Positions 52,860 through 63,784 of a stretch of 64,000 bases of DNA are shown in pieces. Location of the stretch: NCBI GenBank assembly GCA_016584305.1, contig JACEEZ010022664.1, positions 97,591 through 161,590 on the forward strand. The letters run 5' to 3'. The notes beneath the pieces were generated by a model. That model was not told where the DNA came from, made no database searches, and saw only the letters and a program-made list of their open reading frames with translations. Within the stretch, counting starts at the first letter, position 1, and each line of letters opens with the position of its first letter. Both the position numbers and the translations under genes were made by a program. This stretch comes from Chionoecetes opilio (Eukaryota > Arthropoda > Malacostraca > Decapoda > Majidae).

Positions 52860-53100
52860 CACGCCCCTACACGCATAGGTAAAGATGGGGGCACACGCGT
52901 GGCCTCGGTGCTCATCTCCGTCGCATTAGCCTTTGAGCCTGTGGTGAGTGACAACCTGTTACTCCGGGACACAGGGCTAGTGTGACATGCGGGTTACCAC
53001 AGTTACCTTCCCCAGGTTTCCCCAGGTACCCATTTATCAAGCCCGAAATGGGGGATAAACAGCTAGTTGGGCTGGCCGCCGACTTGCCCTGGCCCGGATT
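52860..53100 (+). other. Head of a repeat joined to the LINE fragment
   Basis: GGTTTCCCCAGGTACCCATTTATC and AACAGCTAGTTGGGCTGG form a compact non-coding head before the LINE reading frame. It lies in the NRDC 3'UTR region and may be a SINE-like or 5'UTR part of the element. Confidence 0.4.
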
Positions 53101-53930
53101 TATAGGCTCCTGGAAAGTTCTAAACCTCTCAGATGATCATCGACTACCTCTCCTATCGGACGAGCTCAGTAGGCTGAGGGTGGATATATTGGGACTCGGA
53201 GACGAGGAGGCCTGGCAGTGGCGAGACTAGCAGTGGGGGTTACACCTACTACTGGTCTGGCATGAGCAATGGTCACAGTGTCCGGGGAAACTTTTACATA
53301 CCTTGGTAGCGCAGTCCATAATGACGGAGGGTCACGTCAAGAATTCTTACGGCGGATTGACATAGCCCACGGTGTTATGGACTCGCTCAGCAGGAGTATT
53401 TGGCATTGTCGGTACCTGTTCAGGAGGACAAAGATCCGGATCTTCAAGTCGCTTGTGATCCCTGTCTTACTCTATGGTTGTGAGACATGGACAGTTTGGA
53501 CACTAAATAGTGACTTGAAGAGGCGAATCGATGCCTTTGGTAATAAGTGTCTTCGAAGAATCATGGGGCATCGCTGGGATGATTACGTGTCAAATCAGCG
53601 ATTGCACCGTGAGACTGAATTGAGGCCTATTACCTGCATAGTCCGTCAGCACCAACTTGGGCTATATGGGCATGTGGCACGCAACCCTGAAACCGATCCT
53701 TCCCATCGGGTTGTATCTGCAAGAGACAATCCGGCGTGGAGGAGACCAAGGGGGCGCCCACAAGGCTCGTGGCTGGGGCAAGTTGATGCTTCCTGTCGGG
53801 AGTTGCTTGTTATGGGAAAGTTGCCTGCATGGGGACTCGCGCGTGGTGACCCCCGGGAGTGGCGTCGTAGGGTGGGCGAGGCGACGCGCCCCCCGGAGTA
53901 TGCCCCCAATGATTGATTGATTGCGCTAGC
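53101..53930 (+). mobile_element. Internally deleted non-LTR retrotransposon (endonuclease start joined to RT end)
   Basis: 53101-53268 encodes an AP-endonuclease start (KVLNLSDDHRLPLLSDELSR, VDILGL, then with a one-base shift ETRRPGSGE, GGYTYYWSGMS). At 53269 the frame passes directly to the end of a reverse transcriptase protein (TFTYLGSAVHNDGG, RRTKIRIFKSLVIPVLLYGC, then ETWT, CLRRIMGHRW, GHVARNPE, RPRGRP), stopping at 53916 before GATTGATTGATT. All catalytic RT motifs are missing. It lies just downstream of NRDC and may be transcribed with its 3'UTR. Confidence 0.8.
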
Positions 53931-53963
53931 CACTACACCATGGAGGCGACCTACATAGTTATC

Positions 53964-54218
53964 AATTCAGGCGCCTATAATTGAAACGGCACAAGCGCCA
54001 CTTTTAAAAAACTGAGAAAAACTCAAACAAACCCCATTACAATATCTTCATTTGTTGCTGATTTACTTTGAAAACACTTTAGGTGCATTTTTTTCATTGA
54101 TAAAAAGTGGCGCTTGTGCCGTTTCATATCTTGATTTTCTTAAATTAAACTTTAAGCGCGTTTTTCTCAGTTTTTTAAAAGTGGCGCTTGTGCCGTTTCA
54201 ATTCTAGGCGCCTGAATT
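53964..54218. mobile_element. 255-bp MITE with AATTCAGGCGCCTA ends
   Basis: The left AATTCAGGCGCCTATAATTG, AAACGGCACAAGCGCCACTT arm is mirrored at the right (AAGTGGCGCTTGTGCCGTTT, CAATTCTAGGCGCCTGAATT), with an extra internal copy of GTGGCGCTTGTGCCGTTTCA. Arms of about 55 bp are nearly perfect. Confidence 0.9.
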
Positions 54219-55478
54219 ACCGTACATCAAAAGCTGTCTGTGTATAGCATTGTGGTTTTCCCAGATGTCTTATCAACCCAACATGTCTTAGAAGCATTAG
54301 AGTGAAGCTAATGGTGATGGTTAGAGCAAGAACCATACCATTTAAGACTGGTCGAGTACCTAAATGGAGCTCAAAAGTGTATAATTATGACATTTGCCTG
54401 CTACAAAATATGCCTATAGTACTGTTGTGTATAATTGGGTATAGTTACTGTGTATAAACAAGTGTACAATGCCTGTGTAGTAGTTTTTACTACTGACAAG
54501 GGTAATTATGGAATACATGTGAAGTCCAAACCCCAGGAATCAGTAATGTATCAAAGTAGATGCTGTGGTTTTATTGGCGGGAAAATGACTGTCGAACCTC
54601 CGTACATACACTTGTCTCGGCTTTTCCCGAGGCCTGAATCTTTGCTCCGAGAGGCTGTTACTTCATGACTGTTTTCTAAAGGTGTAAAAATGGTAACTAA
54701 CTATTATTGTTGATACAGTGAATTGGGGAAATAAGTGCTGCTTCAGGGATGCTAGGCGTGTTTGTGCCGGTTGTTATGTTAGGGAGAAAGCCTTAGGTAT
54801 GTCAGAGAGAAAGGTTGTTTTTCACTAATTTAAATAAGCATCATATTTTCATCCTTAAGTCTTTTTTTACGTACATGTACAGCTTTTGTTCACATTTTGT
54901 TAAGCTGGTTGTATGAATGAATGAAACTTGAAATGTGAAAATATTTTACTGAAAACCTATTCAATACAAAAGTTGTCATGAAACTTATCTAATATTTACA
55001 CCAAGGTTTATATGACAAGTTTACCTTCAATACTAAATGACTCCACAACTGTTTGTAACATATATACAAGATGTTTATATTCAGTCTTTATACAGTAGAT
55101 AGCAATGGACTGTCACACATTAGGATTAAAATGAATGACCAAGCATTTACAAAGTATCCTCAGGGAATTTTTTTTCTCAGTTGTATTAAGTGCTTTTAAA
55201 GAGTAGATAAAACGGAGGAATAACATTATACTTTCAAAGGGTGTAACTGCAGGGAAGGGATGGTAGGAATACAGAGTTTACATTATGTGTGTGATCCTCA
55301 AAAACCCTCACGTAATCCCCCCATGAGAGGCGATTTGGCTATAATGCAACAGCTGGAAAGGCAAAGAGATCCATAATAAGATAAAAATTCCCATTCTCAG
55401 CTAGCAAGACAGATCACAGTTTAATCACAATAGAGCAATGGGCATCAAACATCACCCACTATGAGGCAGACCATTGTT
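54219..55478. other. Intergenic / NRDC and COQ7 3' ends, no gene seen
   Basis: A/T-rich with no recognised coding sequence. Neither convergent gene has an obvious AATAAA close to its stop here; the minus-strand signal nearest to COQ7 is at about 54568, 1.45 kb away. Confidence 0.4.
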
Positions 55479-55918
55479 AAGGCATGTCCAGATGAGTGGG
55501 CCTGATCGCCGGGCACTTTTGACGGGCAAACCATCGAAATGCCCGATCTCTCATTAAGCGAAATCACCGTGCGGTGCCCGGTGGCTTGAGGAGCTACGAT
55601 GCTGCCAGACGCAAGTTAACATTGGGGATCCATAGAAGGCTTGCCTCCCACTTACCACTTCGTTGTAACACGGTTCACATCAGGAACTTTATACACACAT
55701 AAATTATCATGCTACACAACACTTTCTTCGCAGTAGTACTGGGCACCGTATTTATCGTACCGCACTCGACAACCTACTGGCATCGTCGGGTGCCAGTAGG
55801 TTGTCGCCCGCCCATTCATCGACTCTGCCGTGTGGACGACATTCATGGGCGTGCCCGCCAGAATTTGTCCGCCGACTGCGCTGACCGCCGGGCACGCCCG
55901 CTCGTCTGGACATGCCTT
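55479..55918. mobile_element. 440-bp element with AAGGCATGTCCAGA inverted ends
   Basis: The left AAGGCATGTCCAGATGAGTG, then GATCGCCGGGCAC is mirrored by GACCGCCGGGCACGCCCGCT, CGTCTGGACATGCCTT on the right. An internal hairpin GACAACCTACTGGCA/TGCCAGTAGGTTGTC lies at about 55768-55806. Non-coding; superfamily unknown. Confidence 0.85.
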
Positions 55919-56020
55919 TAGCCACACAACCCCACACACTCTTTTTTTTGCGGGATTTTTGTTACTCCTTTTGACCCCCCACCTTGGCCAGTCCTTTGTG
56001 ATGCCAAAAAGACAACAACA

Positions 56021-59000
56021 CTAGATTCTCTCGGACAGCCACACAGCCGCCTTGCACCCAGTCTTGATCACGCCGCTCAGTGCAGCGTACGCCGGCGCCT
56101 GCTCGGCGTCGTGGGCCAGACCTGTGTCGTGGTGCTCCATCTCTTGGTCCCGAAACTTCTGTATGACATCTATGAGCTCCTTGTTGTCCTCCTCGCCCAG
56201 GCTGATGAGTTCCCGCAGCTGTGAGTTGTAGTGGTCGGTGATTACGGACTCCACAGCCACCGTGCAAGCCATGGCTGCCTCCTTACCAAGCAAGGCCGTC
56301 CCTGCACGTCACATGGGAGTCATCTTAGTACTGAGTAATAGTATGTAGTACTTAAAATCTTAAAAAATCTTAAATCTTTAAAAAAAAAAATGGAAAAACT
56401 GGTTCACAAATAGGTGATTGATTGTAATGCCAAAAAGGGGAAATGTGCCAGACCATCAGAGGTCATATGGCACTATGGCGAAGCATAAGAAAGGAGGGGT
56501 TACAGAGAAAGAGGGAAATGGTGAGGGAAGGGGAGAGGAGCGGATTGTTACAGCAGGATGGTTAGATCAAATGAAGGATGTGGATTTGTTTGAGGAAGGA
56601 GATTAAAACTGGAAAAGTGTAGATTTAAAAAGGAAATAGGATGAAACTGATTCACAAATAGGGTGGTAAATTATTGGAATGGTCATCAGTCATCAGGTAG
56701 TTAGTGCGGAGTCATTAGGGAGTTATAAAAGGAGGCTAGAGAAGTTCATGGATGGGGATGAAAGGTGGATGTAGGTAGTGTTAAGTAACAGGAACTACTA
56801 TGTGTAGGTAACCCAGCCTCTTGTAGCTTCCTTATTTTCTTATGTTATAATGTGATGTCTGTCTGTCAGATCCCCACACACAACTACCTTCTCGATTTAT
56901 GTGTGTTGTAACCCACTGTCAGATCCCCACACGCAACTACCTTCTCGATTTATGTGTGTTGTAACCCACTGTCAGATCCCCACACGCAACTACCTTCTCG
57001 ATTTATGTGTGTTGTAACCCACTGTCAGATCCCCACACGCAACTACCTTCTCGATTTATGTGTGTTGTAACCCACTGTCTGACACCCACACGCAACTACC
57101 TTCTCGATTTATGTGTGTTGTAACCCACTGTCTGACACCCACACGCGGCTACCTTCTCGATTTATGTGTTGTAACCCACTGTCTGACACCCACACGCGGC
57201 TACCTTCTCGATATATGTGTTGTAACCCACTGTCTGACACCCACACGCGGCTACCTTCTCGATTTATATGTGTTGTAACCCACTGTCTGACACCCACACG
57301 CGGCTACCTTCTCGATTATGTGTTGTAACCCACTGTCTGACACCCACACGCGGCTACCTTCTCGATTTATATGTGTTGTACCCACTGTCTGACACCCACA
57401 CGCGGCTACCTTCTCGATTTATATGTGTTGTAACCCACTGTCTGACACCCACACACGGCTACCTTCTTATGTTTTTATGTTCTTATGTTATCCCAGTCCC
57501 CCACCTCCTCATTCCTGTATTCCTCTCACCTTCTTTATCTCTTCCTATCTACTCTTCCTTCCTTCCTTTCCTACCTCACTCCGCACTAACTACCTGATGA
57601 CTGAGTCCATTCCAATAATTTACCACCCTATTTGTGAACCAGTTTCTCCCTATTTCTTTTTTAAATCTACGCTTTTCCAGTTTTAATCCTCCTTTCCTAC
57701 CTCATTATTTTCTTATTTACAGTAAAACCTCTCGTATTCGACCCTCATTATTCGGACTTTGACATTATTTGGACCTCCTAATTTTTTTTTTTTTTTTTTT
57801 TAGGGGTCGAAATTTCCTAGCTATTATATACACACCTAGATTTTTTTTTTTTTTTTTTTTTTAGTGGTCGAAATTTCCTAGCTATATATATATATATACC
57901 TAGATTTTTTTTTTTTTTTTTTTTTAGGGGTCGAAATTTCCTAGCTATACTATATATACATCTAGAATATTATTATTATTTTTTTTTTTCATATCCCCCC
58001 CATTATTCGGATCCTTGCATTACTCGGCCACTCCTTGGCCCAATTAGTCCGAATATGAGAGGTTTTACTGTACTTATGTTCTCTCACCTGCACCGAGGGC
58101 GTAGCCGGCCACGTTCCAGATGGGGAGGAGCACCGTGGGCCGCACTCTGTACTTGGGCACCAGCTCCTCAAACTTGGCCAGGTGCTCCTTCTCCTCGTCC
58201 CACATGTGCTGGATCACCGGCCCAACACTCGTCCGGCCTGCAGTGCAAAGGTAACATCAGGTCAATATAGTCTATTTTTTTTTAACAAGGCAAAAATTCT
58301 ATTCTACCATATGGTCTCATGCTTAAAATCATGCCTATGTTTACCTGATAATATGGTTAACTATGATAAAATGCAACTGTAATTTAGAAGAACTACTATT
58401 TCCTTCTGGCATCAAATATCGGCCAGTAAGCAGCAAGGGGTCAGGATTTTTCACCTCGTTAAAAACAAAAAACATAAAAAAAACAGTATACTTCCTATAT
58501 CAGATTGAACTTCGTTGGATCCCTTGACCCCTTCATTTACATGCTGTGTACAAATATTTAAAACAATGATATCTTTTCATAAATAATTTTTTCCCTCTCT
58601 TCCCTTTGCTGGCAGTACTGGTAAAGATAAGAAAAAGTTTGCAAGAAGATATGTTACTTTTCTGGGGGTTTTCATAATACACCTTTTCACTCTCAAATTA
58701 GAACAGAACTTCAAAATAAAACAATGAATTTCAAAATATAATAGATGAATTTTTTCTTTTAATTTGAAATTCAATTATTTAAATTTGAAGTTCAGTTGTT
58801 TTAATTTGAAGTTCAGTTATTTTAATTTAAACTTCAGTTGTTTTGATATAAACTTCAGTTGTTTTAATTTAAACTTCAGTTGTTTTAATTTGAGATTCAC
58901 TTGTTTTAATTTGAAGTTCAGTTGTTTTAATTTGAAGTTCAGTTGTTTTAATTTGAAGTTCAGTCGTTTTAATTTGAAGTTCAGTTGTTTTAATTTGAGA

Positions 59001-59572
59001 GTGAAAAGGTGTAGAAACTGTACTGCAATTCTGGACTAGGGAATTAATAGCTTGTGAGACAATGATCTGGAAATGTAACCATCTTTTCATCCTCATCCTT
59101 CTCAACTTTCTCCTCATCATCTTGTCCTGTTTCCTTCTCTTCCTCTTGATAAAGGTATAAATCTAATCTACTTTAGACAACTGAAATTCTAAAGGACAAC
59201 AGAGTACAGGTTAATTCATCACTGCAGACACGAAAAACTTTAAACATCTAGAAACTGTATTGCAATTCTTGACTAGGGAATTATTAGCTAGTGAGACACA
59301 CATCTTTAAAATTTCAGTCTATAGTGCTTGTAGGCAGTATGACCTCCAAGGCTCAGATGGTAGGCCCTGGAGGTTCACTTGAGGGCTGTGATGGTTGGGA
59401 ATCTAGCACAGCCTTTCGTCTCACCCAACACAGCCATCTGGCCAGCATATATCCGGTCTGCTCCCAGCTCCCCGGCGTGGTCCACTCGGATGATTCGGTC
59501 CACAGCCTGCCTGGCCACGGACGCCTTGGTACTGTACGGCCGCAAGCCCTTCACCACCACCGCCCTGTACAT
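56021..59572 (-). CDS. COQ7: COQ7, 5-demethoxyubiquinone hydroxylase, mitochondrial, 192 aa, 3 coding exons
   Basis: COQ7 hydroxylates demethoxyubiquinone in the penultimate step of coenzyme Q synthesis, on the matrix face of the inner mitochondrial membrane. Coding exons, read leftwards, are 59425-59572, 58088-58237 and 56021-56301; all sites are GT-AG and phases give 193 codons with TAG. The ferritin-like di-iron ligands are all present in the order E, ExxH, E, ExxH: Glu35 (in [14 protein letters not shown]), Glu65/His68 (WDEEKEHL), Glu117 (VAVESVI) and Glu153/His156 (DQEMEHHD). The first 25 residues ([20 protein letters not shown]) are basic and Ser/Thr-rich, as expected for a mitochondrial presequence. 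The protein is slightly shorter than the human one because the presequence is short. CCCCAG 13 bases before the ATG could be an upstream 3' splice site. The gene is convergent with NRDC. Confidence 0.96.
56590..56852 (+). mobile_element. LINE 3' end in COQ7 intron 2 (antisense to COQ7)
   Basis: ACTGGAAAAGTGTAGATTTA, TTCACAAATAGGGTGGTAAA, GGATGAAAGGTGGATGTAGG and CTTCCTTATTTTCTTATG. Confidence 0.85.
56875..57470. repeat. 51-54-bp minisatellite, about 11 copies, COQ7 intron 2
   Basis: The unit is GTGTTGTAACCCACTGTCTG, ACACCCACACGCGGCTACCT, TCTCGATTTAT. Left units have CAGATCCCCACACGCAAC, right units TGACACCCACACGCGGC. It ends in a LINE-tail-like TTCTTATGTTTTTATGTTCTTATG. Confidence 0.95.
57595..57690 (-). 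mobile_element. LINE fragment, minus orientation, COQ7 intron 2
   Basis: ACTGAGTCCATTCCAATAAT, TTACCACCCTATTTGTGAAC, TTTCCAGTTTTAATCC: reverse complement of the LINE VNEWN region. Confidence 0.85.
57720..58070. mobile_element. pogo-like MITE with internal triplication, COQ7 intron 2
   Basis: Ends CAGTAAAACCTCTCGTATTC and GAATATGAGAGGTTTTACTG with TA flanks. The interior has three copies of a T-run plus GGTCGAAATTTCCTAGCTAT, which explains its 351 bp against about 295 in other copies. It lies 17 bases from COQ7 exon 2. Confidence 0.88.
58680..59011. mobile_element. Inverted-repeat element filled by a 21-bp minisatellite, COQ7 intron 1
   Basis: CACCTTTTCACTCTCAAATTA at the left is mirrored by TAATTTGAGAGTGAAAAGGTG at the right. 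Between them a 21-bp unit (TTTTAATTTGAAGTTCAGTTG) is repeated about 11 times at 58760-59000. The 7-residue periodic frames are not genes. Confidence 0.87.
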
Positions 59573-59622
59573 GGCTGCGGCAAGTCTGGGGTAAGAACAA
59601 GAAGTAACAGATTTATCCTCTT

Positions 59623-59823
59623 CCCGCCCAGATCTTTCCTTTGCTATAAAAAATTGTCTGTTGTTAGCCATAAAATTACGAAAAGTAACTTAATATACCA
59701 AATTAGTTAATCAACAAGGATACTAAACAGGTCATATCCATAAAATACTGATTATATTCTCTAAAAATTGTCTAATGGTACCCAGATTACAATGGAAATT
59801 ACGTTGTGGGTCTCAAGGGGTTA
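59623..59823. mobile_element. piggyBac-like MITE upstream of COQ7
   Basis: The interior is identical in type to the other copies (CAGATCTTTCCTTTGCTATA, TTAGCCATAAAATTACGAAA), right end CTCAAGGGGTTAA. The left TTAACCCC is degraded. It begins about 50 bases upstream of the COQ7 ATG. Confidence 0.78.
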
Positions 59824-59824
59824 A

Positions 59825-60068
59825 GACTGGAAAAGCATAGATTTAAAAAGGAAATAGGGAAAACTGGTTCACAAATAGGGTGGTAAATTATTGGAATGGA
59901 CTCAGTCGTCAGGTGGTCAGTGTGGAGTCATTAGGGAGTATTAAAAGAAGGCTAGACAATTTCATGGATGGGGATGAAAGGTGGATGTAGGTAGTGTTAA
60001 GTAACAGGAACTACCACGTGTAGGTCTCGCGGCCTCTTGTAGCTTCCTTATTTTCTTATGTTCTTAAA
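59825..60068 (+). mobile_element. LINE 3' end adjoining the MITE upstream of COQ7
   Basis: GACTGGAAAAGCATAGATTT, GGTTCACAAATAGGGTGGTA, GGAACTACCACGTGTAGGTC and TTCCTTATTTTCTTATGTTCTTA. Confidence 0.86.
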
Positions 60069-60315
60069 TCTCAATGAAGTAAAATACTCAATACTTAATT
60101 AATAATAAAATACTTATTACTCAATGAAATGCCGCAAAATCATGGCATCATAACGGTTAATCTCTGATAATGCCATTCTTGTGTATTAAGTTAATCCATC
60201 AGTATACATAACTAAGTATACACACAATTACATCATAGGATACATTACATAAATTAAAAACTACTAATATATGTGTAGAAAATTAAGCCTTCCATGTCTC
60301 CCCATTTCCATTTTC

Positions 60316-60950
60316 CAGTGTCAGTATACACAAGGCTGTATACATAAGGCAGTATACACAAGGCAGTATACATAGGCAGTATACATAAGGACAGTATACA
60401 CAAGGCAGTATACATAAGGCAGTATACATAAGACATAAGGCAGTATACACAAGGCAGTATGCATAATTAAGACTATACATAAGGCAGTATGCATAATTAA
60501 GACTATACATAAGCAGTATAGCATAATAAGCTATACTAAGGAACAAGTATACATAAAGGCCGTATACATAAGGCAGTATCATACTTAAGCTGTACTAAGG
60601 CAGTTATACATAAGCTGTATTAATTGTATACATAAGGCATTATACATAAGGCTGTACCCTATACACAAGGCAGTATACATAAGGCTGTAAGGCCGTTTAC
60701 ATAAGGCTGTATACATAGTACGGCTGTAAGGCCGTTTACATAAGGCTGTATACATAAGGCAGTATACATAAGGCAGTACACCTAAGGCAGTATACATAGT
60801 CTGTATACATAAGGTATACATAAGGTAGTAAGGCTGTTTACATAAGGCAGTAAACATAACAGTATACATAAGGCAGTATACATAAGGCTGTATACATATG
60901 GCAGTATACATAAGGCTGTATACATAGGTCAGTTTATATATAAATGACAA
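60316..60950. repeat. 14-bp minisatellite (ATAAGGCAGTATAC), about 45 copies
   Basis: Regular at both ends and ragged at 60440-60680. The Tyr/Cys/Leu-rich minus-strand frames are periodic. Confidence 0.93.
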
Positions 60951-62214
60951 CACAGGACATATTACACAACCTGAAAAGAATTAAAGAACAGAAAAAATTC
61001 CGTATTACAAAACTCCCTCTACCTCTCTCTCGCCTCCCACCTTGTCACCTCCTTCCCCTAAGCCTTAATTACCTTCTGTCTCACCTAAGGGGTTGATTAC
61101 AGTCTTATTTCCACACGTGTTACAAGCAGGCACTCTTAGCACACACTGGGAGACTGGGAGAAGGACAGACTGACAGCATCCACAAGGCTCAAAATACTGA
61201 TATAAAGGCATTGGCACCTCAACCTTACATCCCGCACCCCTTATTTTACTGTCATTACTCCATTATTTGATAGATCTAAGTGTGTTTGAGAGGTGTTTAG
61301 GTGTTATTAAGGCTTGTGGGCTTGGGAAATGGGGCTGTTTGAGGGAGAGATATGGGGAAATGGTTAAAATAGGAGGATAATATAAAAATGGCCCAATAGA
61401 TGGCACTAGTACCGTTCCTCATTTTACCATTATATAGCTTATTTTAGCCTATGTAAAGGGTGTAATGGGTGTTTTTAAAGGCATCTAGGGTCAGGAAATG
61501 TGTGTATGGGTGGTAGAAATATGGGGAAATGGTAAAAATGGGATAAAAATAGAGAAAGGTGTCAATAGATGGCAGTAGTGTGCATGGGTTCAAATGTTTC
61601 CTTAGTTCCCGTGTTCTGTTCTTCTCTAAAAGCTGTTTAGACGTCCATTTTATAACCCTTTCCGAGGCAGTTACAGGCCCTCGCGTTCCTAGGTGAGCCG
61701 ATAGACAGGTGACAAGGTGTTACAGAGGTGCATTGGAGGGTGGAGTGTGGCGTAAGTGGTACAAATTCCACCTTTTAACCACCCCGTCAAGAGTCTTCTG
61801 CTCCACCAGCTTCTGCGCAGACTCAATAATGGCAGAGCTCCTCGTCGCTCCCCCACCACCAACATGAAAGAAATCGATAATTTTCCCCTCTCACACACCA
61901 ACTATTCACCGTGGATATTTCTTAGTGTCCTCCCCTGGTGTCCGGCCCCCAGCTCTATTACACTGGACTTTCCTTTCACTTCTGAGTAAAGCACGTAAGG
62001 TGAGAGACAGAGAAAAAAGGTGACTGGGAGGAGAAGGGAGTGGGAAGGGAAGGCAAGACACCACGCAGGTGAAATATGCGTACGCAGACCGCACTCTAGG
62101 CAGACTCAGGAACCTAAAATCTGTCTCATTTGGGCCTGCTCAGTCCCGCCCATGTTGCGCCAAATGTCACTGATATTACACCTACCCTCTGACCCCCTCA
62201 CAGCTGCCTGGAAA
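60951..62214. other. Intergenic; one diverged tandem duplication, no gene seen
   Basis: Two related blocks of about 150 bases at 61290-61430 and 61440-61590 share GATATGGGGAAATGGT, AAAATAGATGGCA-like text and a GTGTTT start. No coding sequence is recognised elsewhere; short frames at 61689-62223 lack family features. Confidence 0.45.
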
Positions 62215-63155
62215 GCTCTCTAAGGCTTATTATGGCCTTAAAAGAGCTGGAGGCGGGATGCTGTGAGGAGATAGCGGCTGAAAGGAGCTCTTGTCCGTCC
62301 CAGTGTTTACCTTATGTTATTTTAGCTTCCTGATTGCATTCTTACTCATTACAGCTCTATGTAAGGCTCTCTTAAGCCTGTTATAGCCTTAGGTGAGCTT
62401 TGTAAGAGGTGCTGTGGCGAGATAGCGAGAGAAGAGCTCCTGTTTATGTCATTTGAACCTTATCTAAACCACTTTCCGTCTCTTTTAAGCTCATTTTGGA
62501 AGTTTTCTGGGTGTTTCAGCTCTATATTAGGCTCTCGTAAGTTTGTTATAACCGTAGGAGAGCTTTATAAGGGATGTGGCGAGATAGCGAGATAAGAGTT
62601 CCTGTTTATGTCATTTTAATGTCATCAAAGCCTTTATCTGTCTCCTTAAAGCTCATATTAGTGGGTTTTTTTGGGTGTTTCGGCTCTATGAAAGGTTTTC
62701 AAGCTTGTTATAGCATTATGAGAGCTTTATAAGGGATGCTGTAGCGAGATAGCGAGAGAAAAGCTCCTGTTTATGTCATTTTAACCTTATTTAAGCCCCT
62801 TTCCGACTCCTTAAAGCTCATTTTGATGTTTTTATGGGGTGTTTCAGCTCTATGTAAGGCTCATAAGCTTATAGCCTTAGGAGAGCTTTATAAGGGATGC
62901 TGTGGCGAGAGAAGAGCTCCTGTTTGCCATTTTAATGTCACCAAAGGCTATTTCCGTCTCTAAAGCTCATTTTGGTGGTTTATTGGGTGTTTCAGCTCTA
63001 TGTAAGGCTCTCTTAAGCTTGTTATAGCCTTAGGAGAGCTTTATAAGGGATGCTGTGGCGAGAGAAGAGCTCCTGTTTGTCATTTTAATGTCATCAAAGC
63101 CTTTTTCCGTCTCCTTAAAGCTCATTTTGGTGGGTTTTTTTGGTGTTTCAGCTAA
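62215..63155. repeat. Satellite-like tandem repeat, about 6 diverged units of 147-166 bp
   Basis: Units share AGCTCTATGTAAGGCTC, TTGTTATAGCCTTAGGAGAG, CTTTATAAGGGATGCTGTGG, CGAGATAGCGAGAGAAGAGC, TCCTGTTTATGTCATTTTAA and CTCCTTAAAGCTCATTTTGG. Divergence between units is substantial, so the array is old. Confidence 0.9.
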
Positions 63156-63577
63156 TGAAATATGCCTCTGTTGTGTATTAGGGTTATTTTTGGTTCTTAT
63201 TATCATGGTATTGCTATAGAGAGGTAGGTAGAGATACGGGAATCAATCCTAACTATGTGCTAAGTCTTAACTATACTTGCCTAAAATAGTCTTAATAGTT
63301 CAAGGTAATTTTCAATCATTAGAGTTACTGAGATTATCGTTTGGGAAATTTATCATAAGCCCTACACACGCACACACATATACACACACTGTCATGTTAT
63401 ATCAGTTAAGGTATATCTTTTAACTTAGTTTCTGGAGGGTAGTTATTAAAGATTTTAAAGATAACAGACTCTTAGTAAAGAACTGGGAATATATGAAGAA
63501 GATTCATAGTTAATAGACAGATATTCTAGTGTCCCTGTGACTAGATACTCTGGCAAAAATATATCACACTCTTTGTG
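63156..63577. other. A/T-rich intergenic stretch, nothing recognised
   Basis: Only a short (CA)n at 63365-63388. No coding signal. Confidence 0.4.
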
Positions 63578-63784
63578 TTAACCCCTTGAGGCCCAGAATG
63601 TAATTTCCATTGTAATTTGGGTACCATTAGACAATTTTAATGAATATAAGCGTTTAGACCTGTTTAGTGTCCTTTTTCCACTACCGGTAGCTAATTTGAT
63701 ATATTAAGTTACTTTTCGTAGTTTTATGGCTAACAACAGATGATTTTATATAGCAAAGGAAAGATCTGGGCGTGAAGGGGTTAA
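63578..63784. mobile_element. piggyBac-like MITE
   Basis: TTAA-flanked, ends CCCCTTGAGGCCC and GGCGTGAAGGGG; 207 bp. The remainder of the window to 64000 has no recognised feature. Confidence 0.85.
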
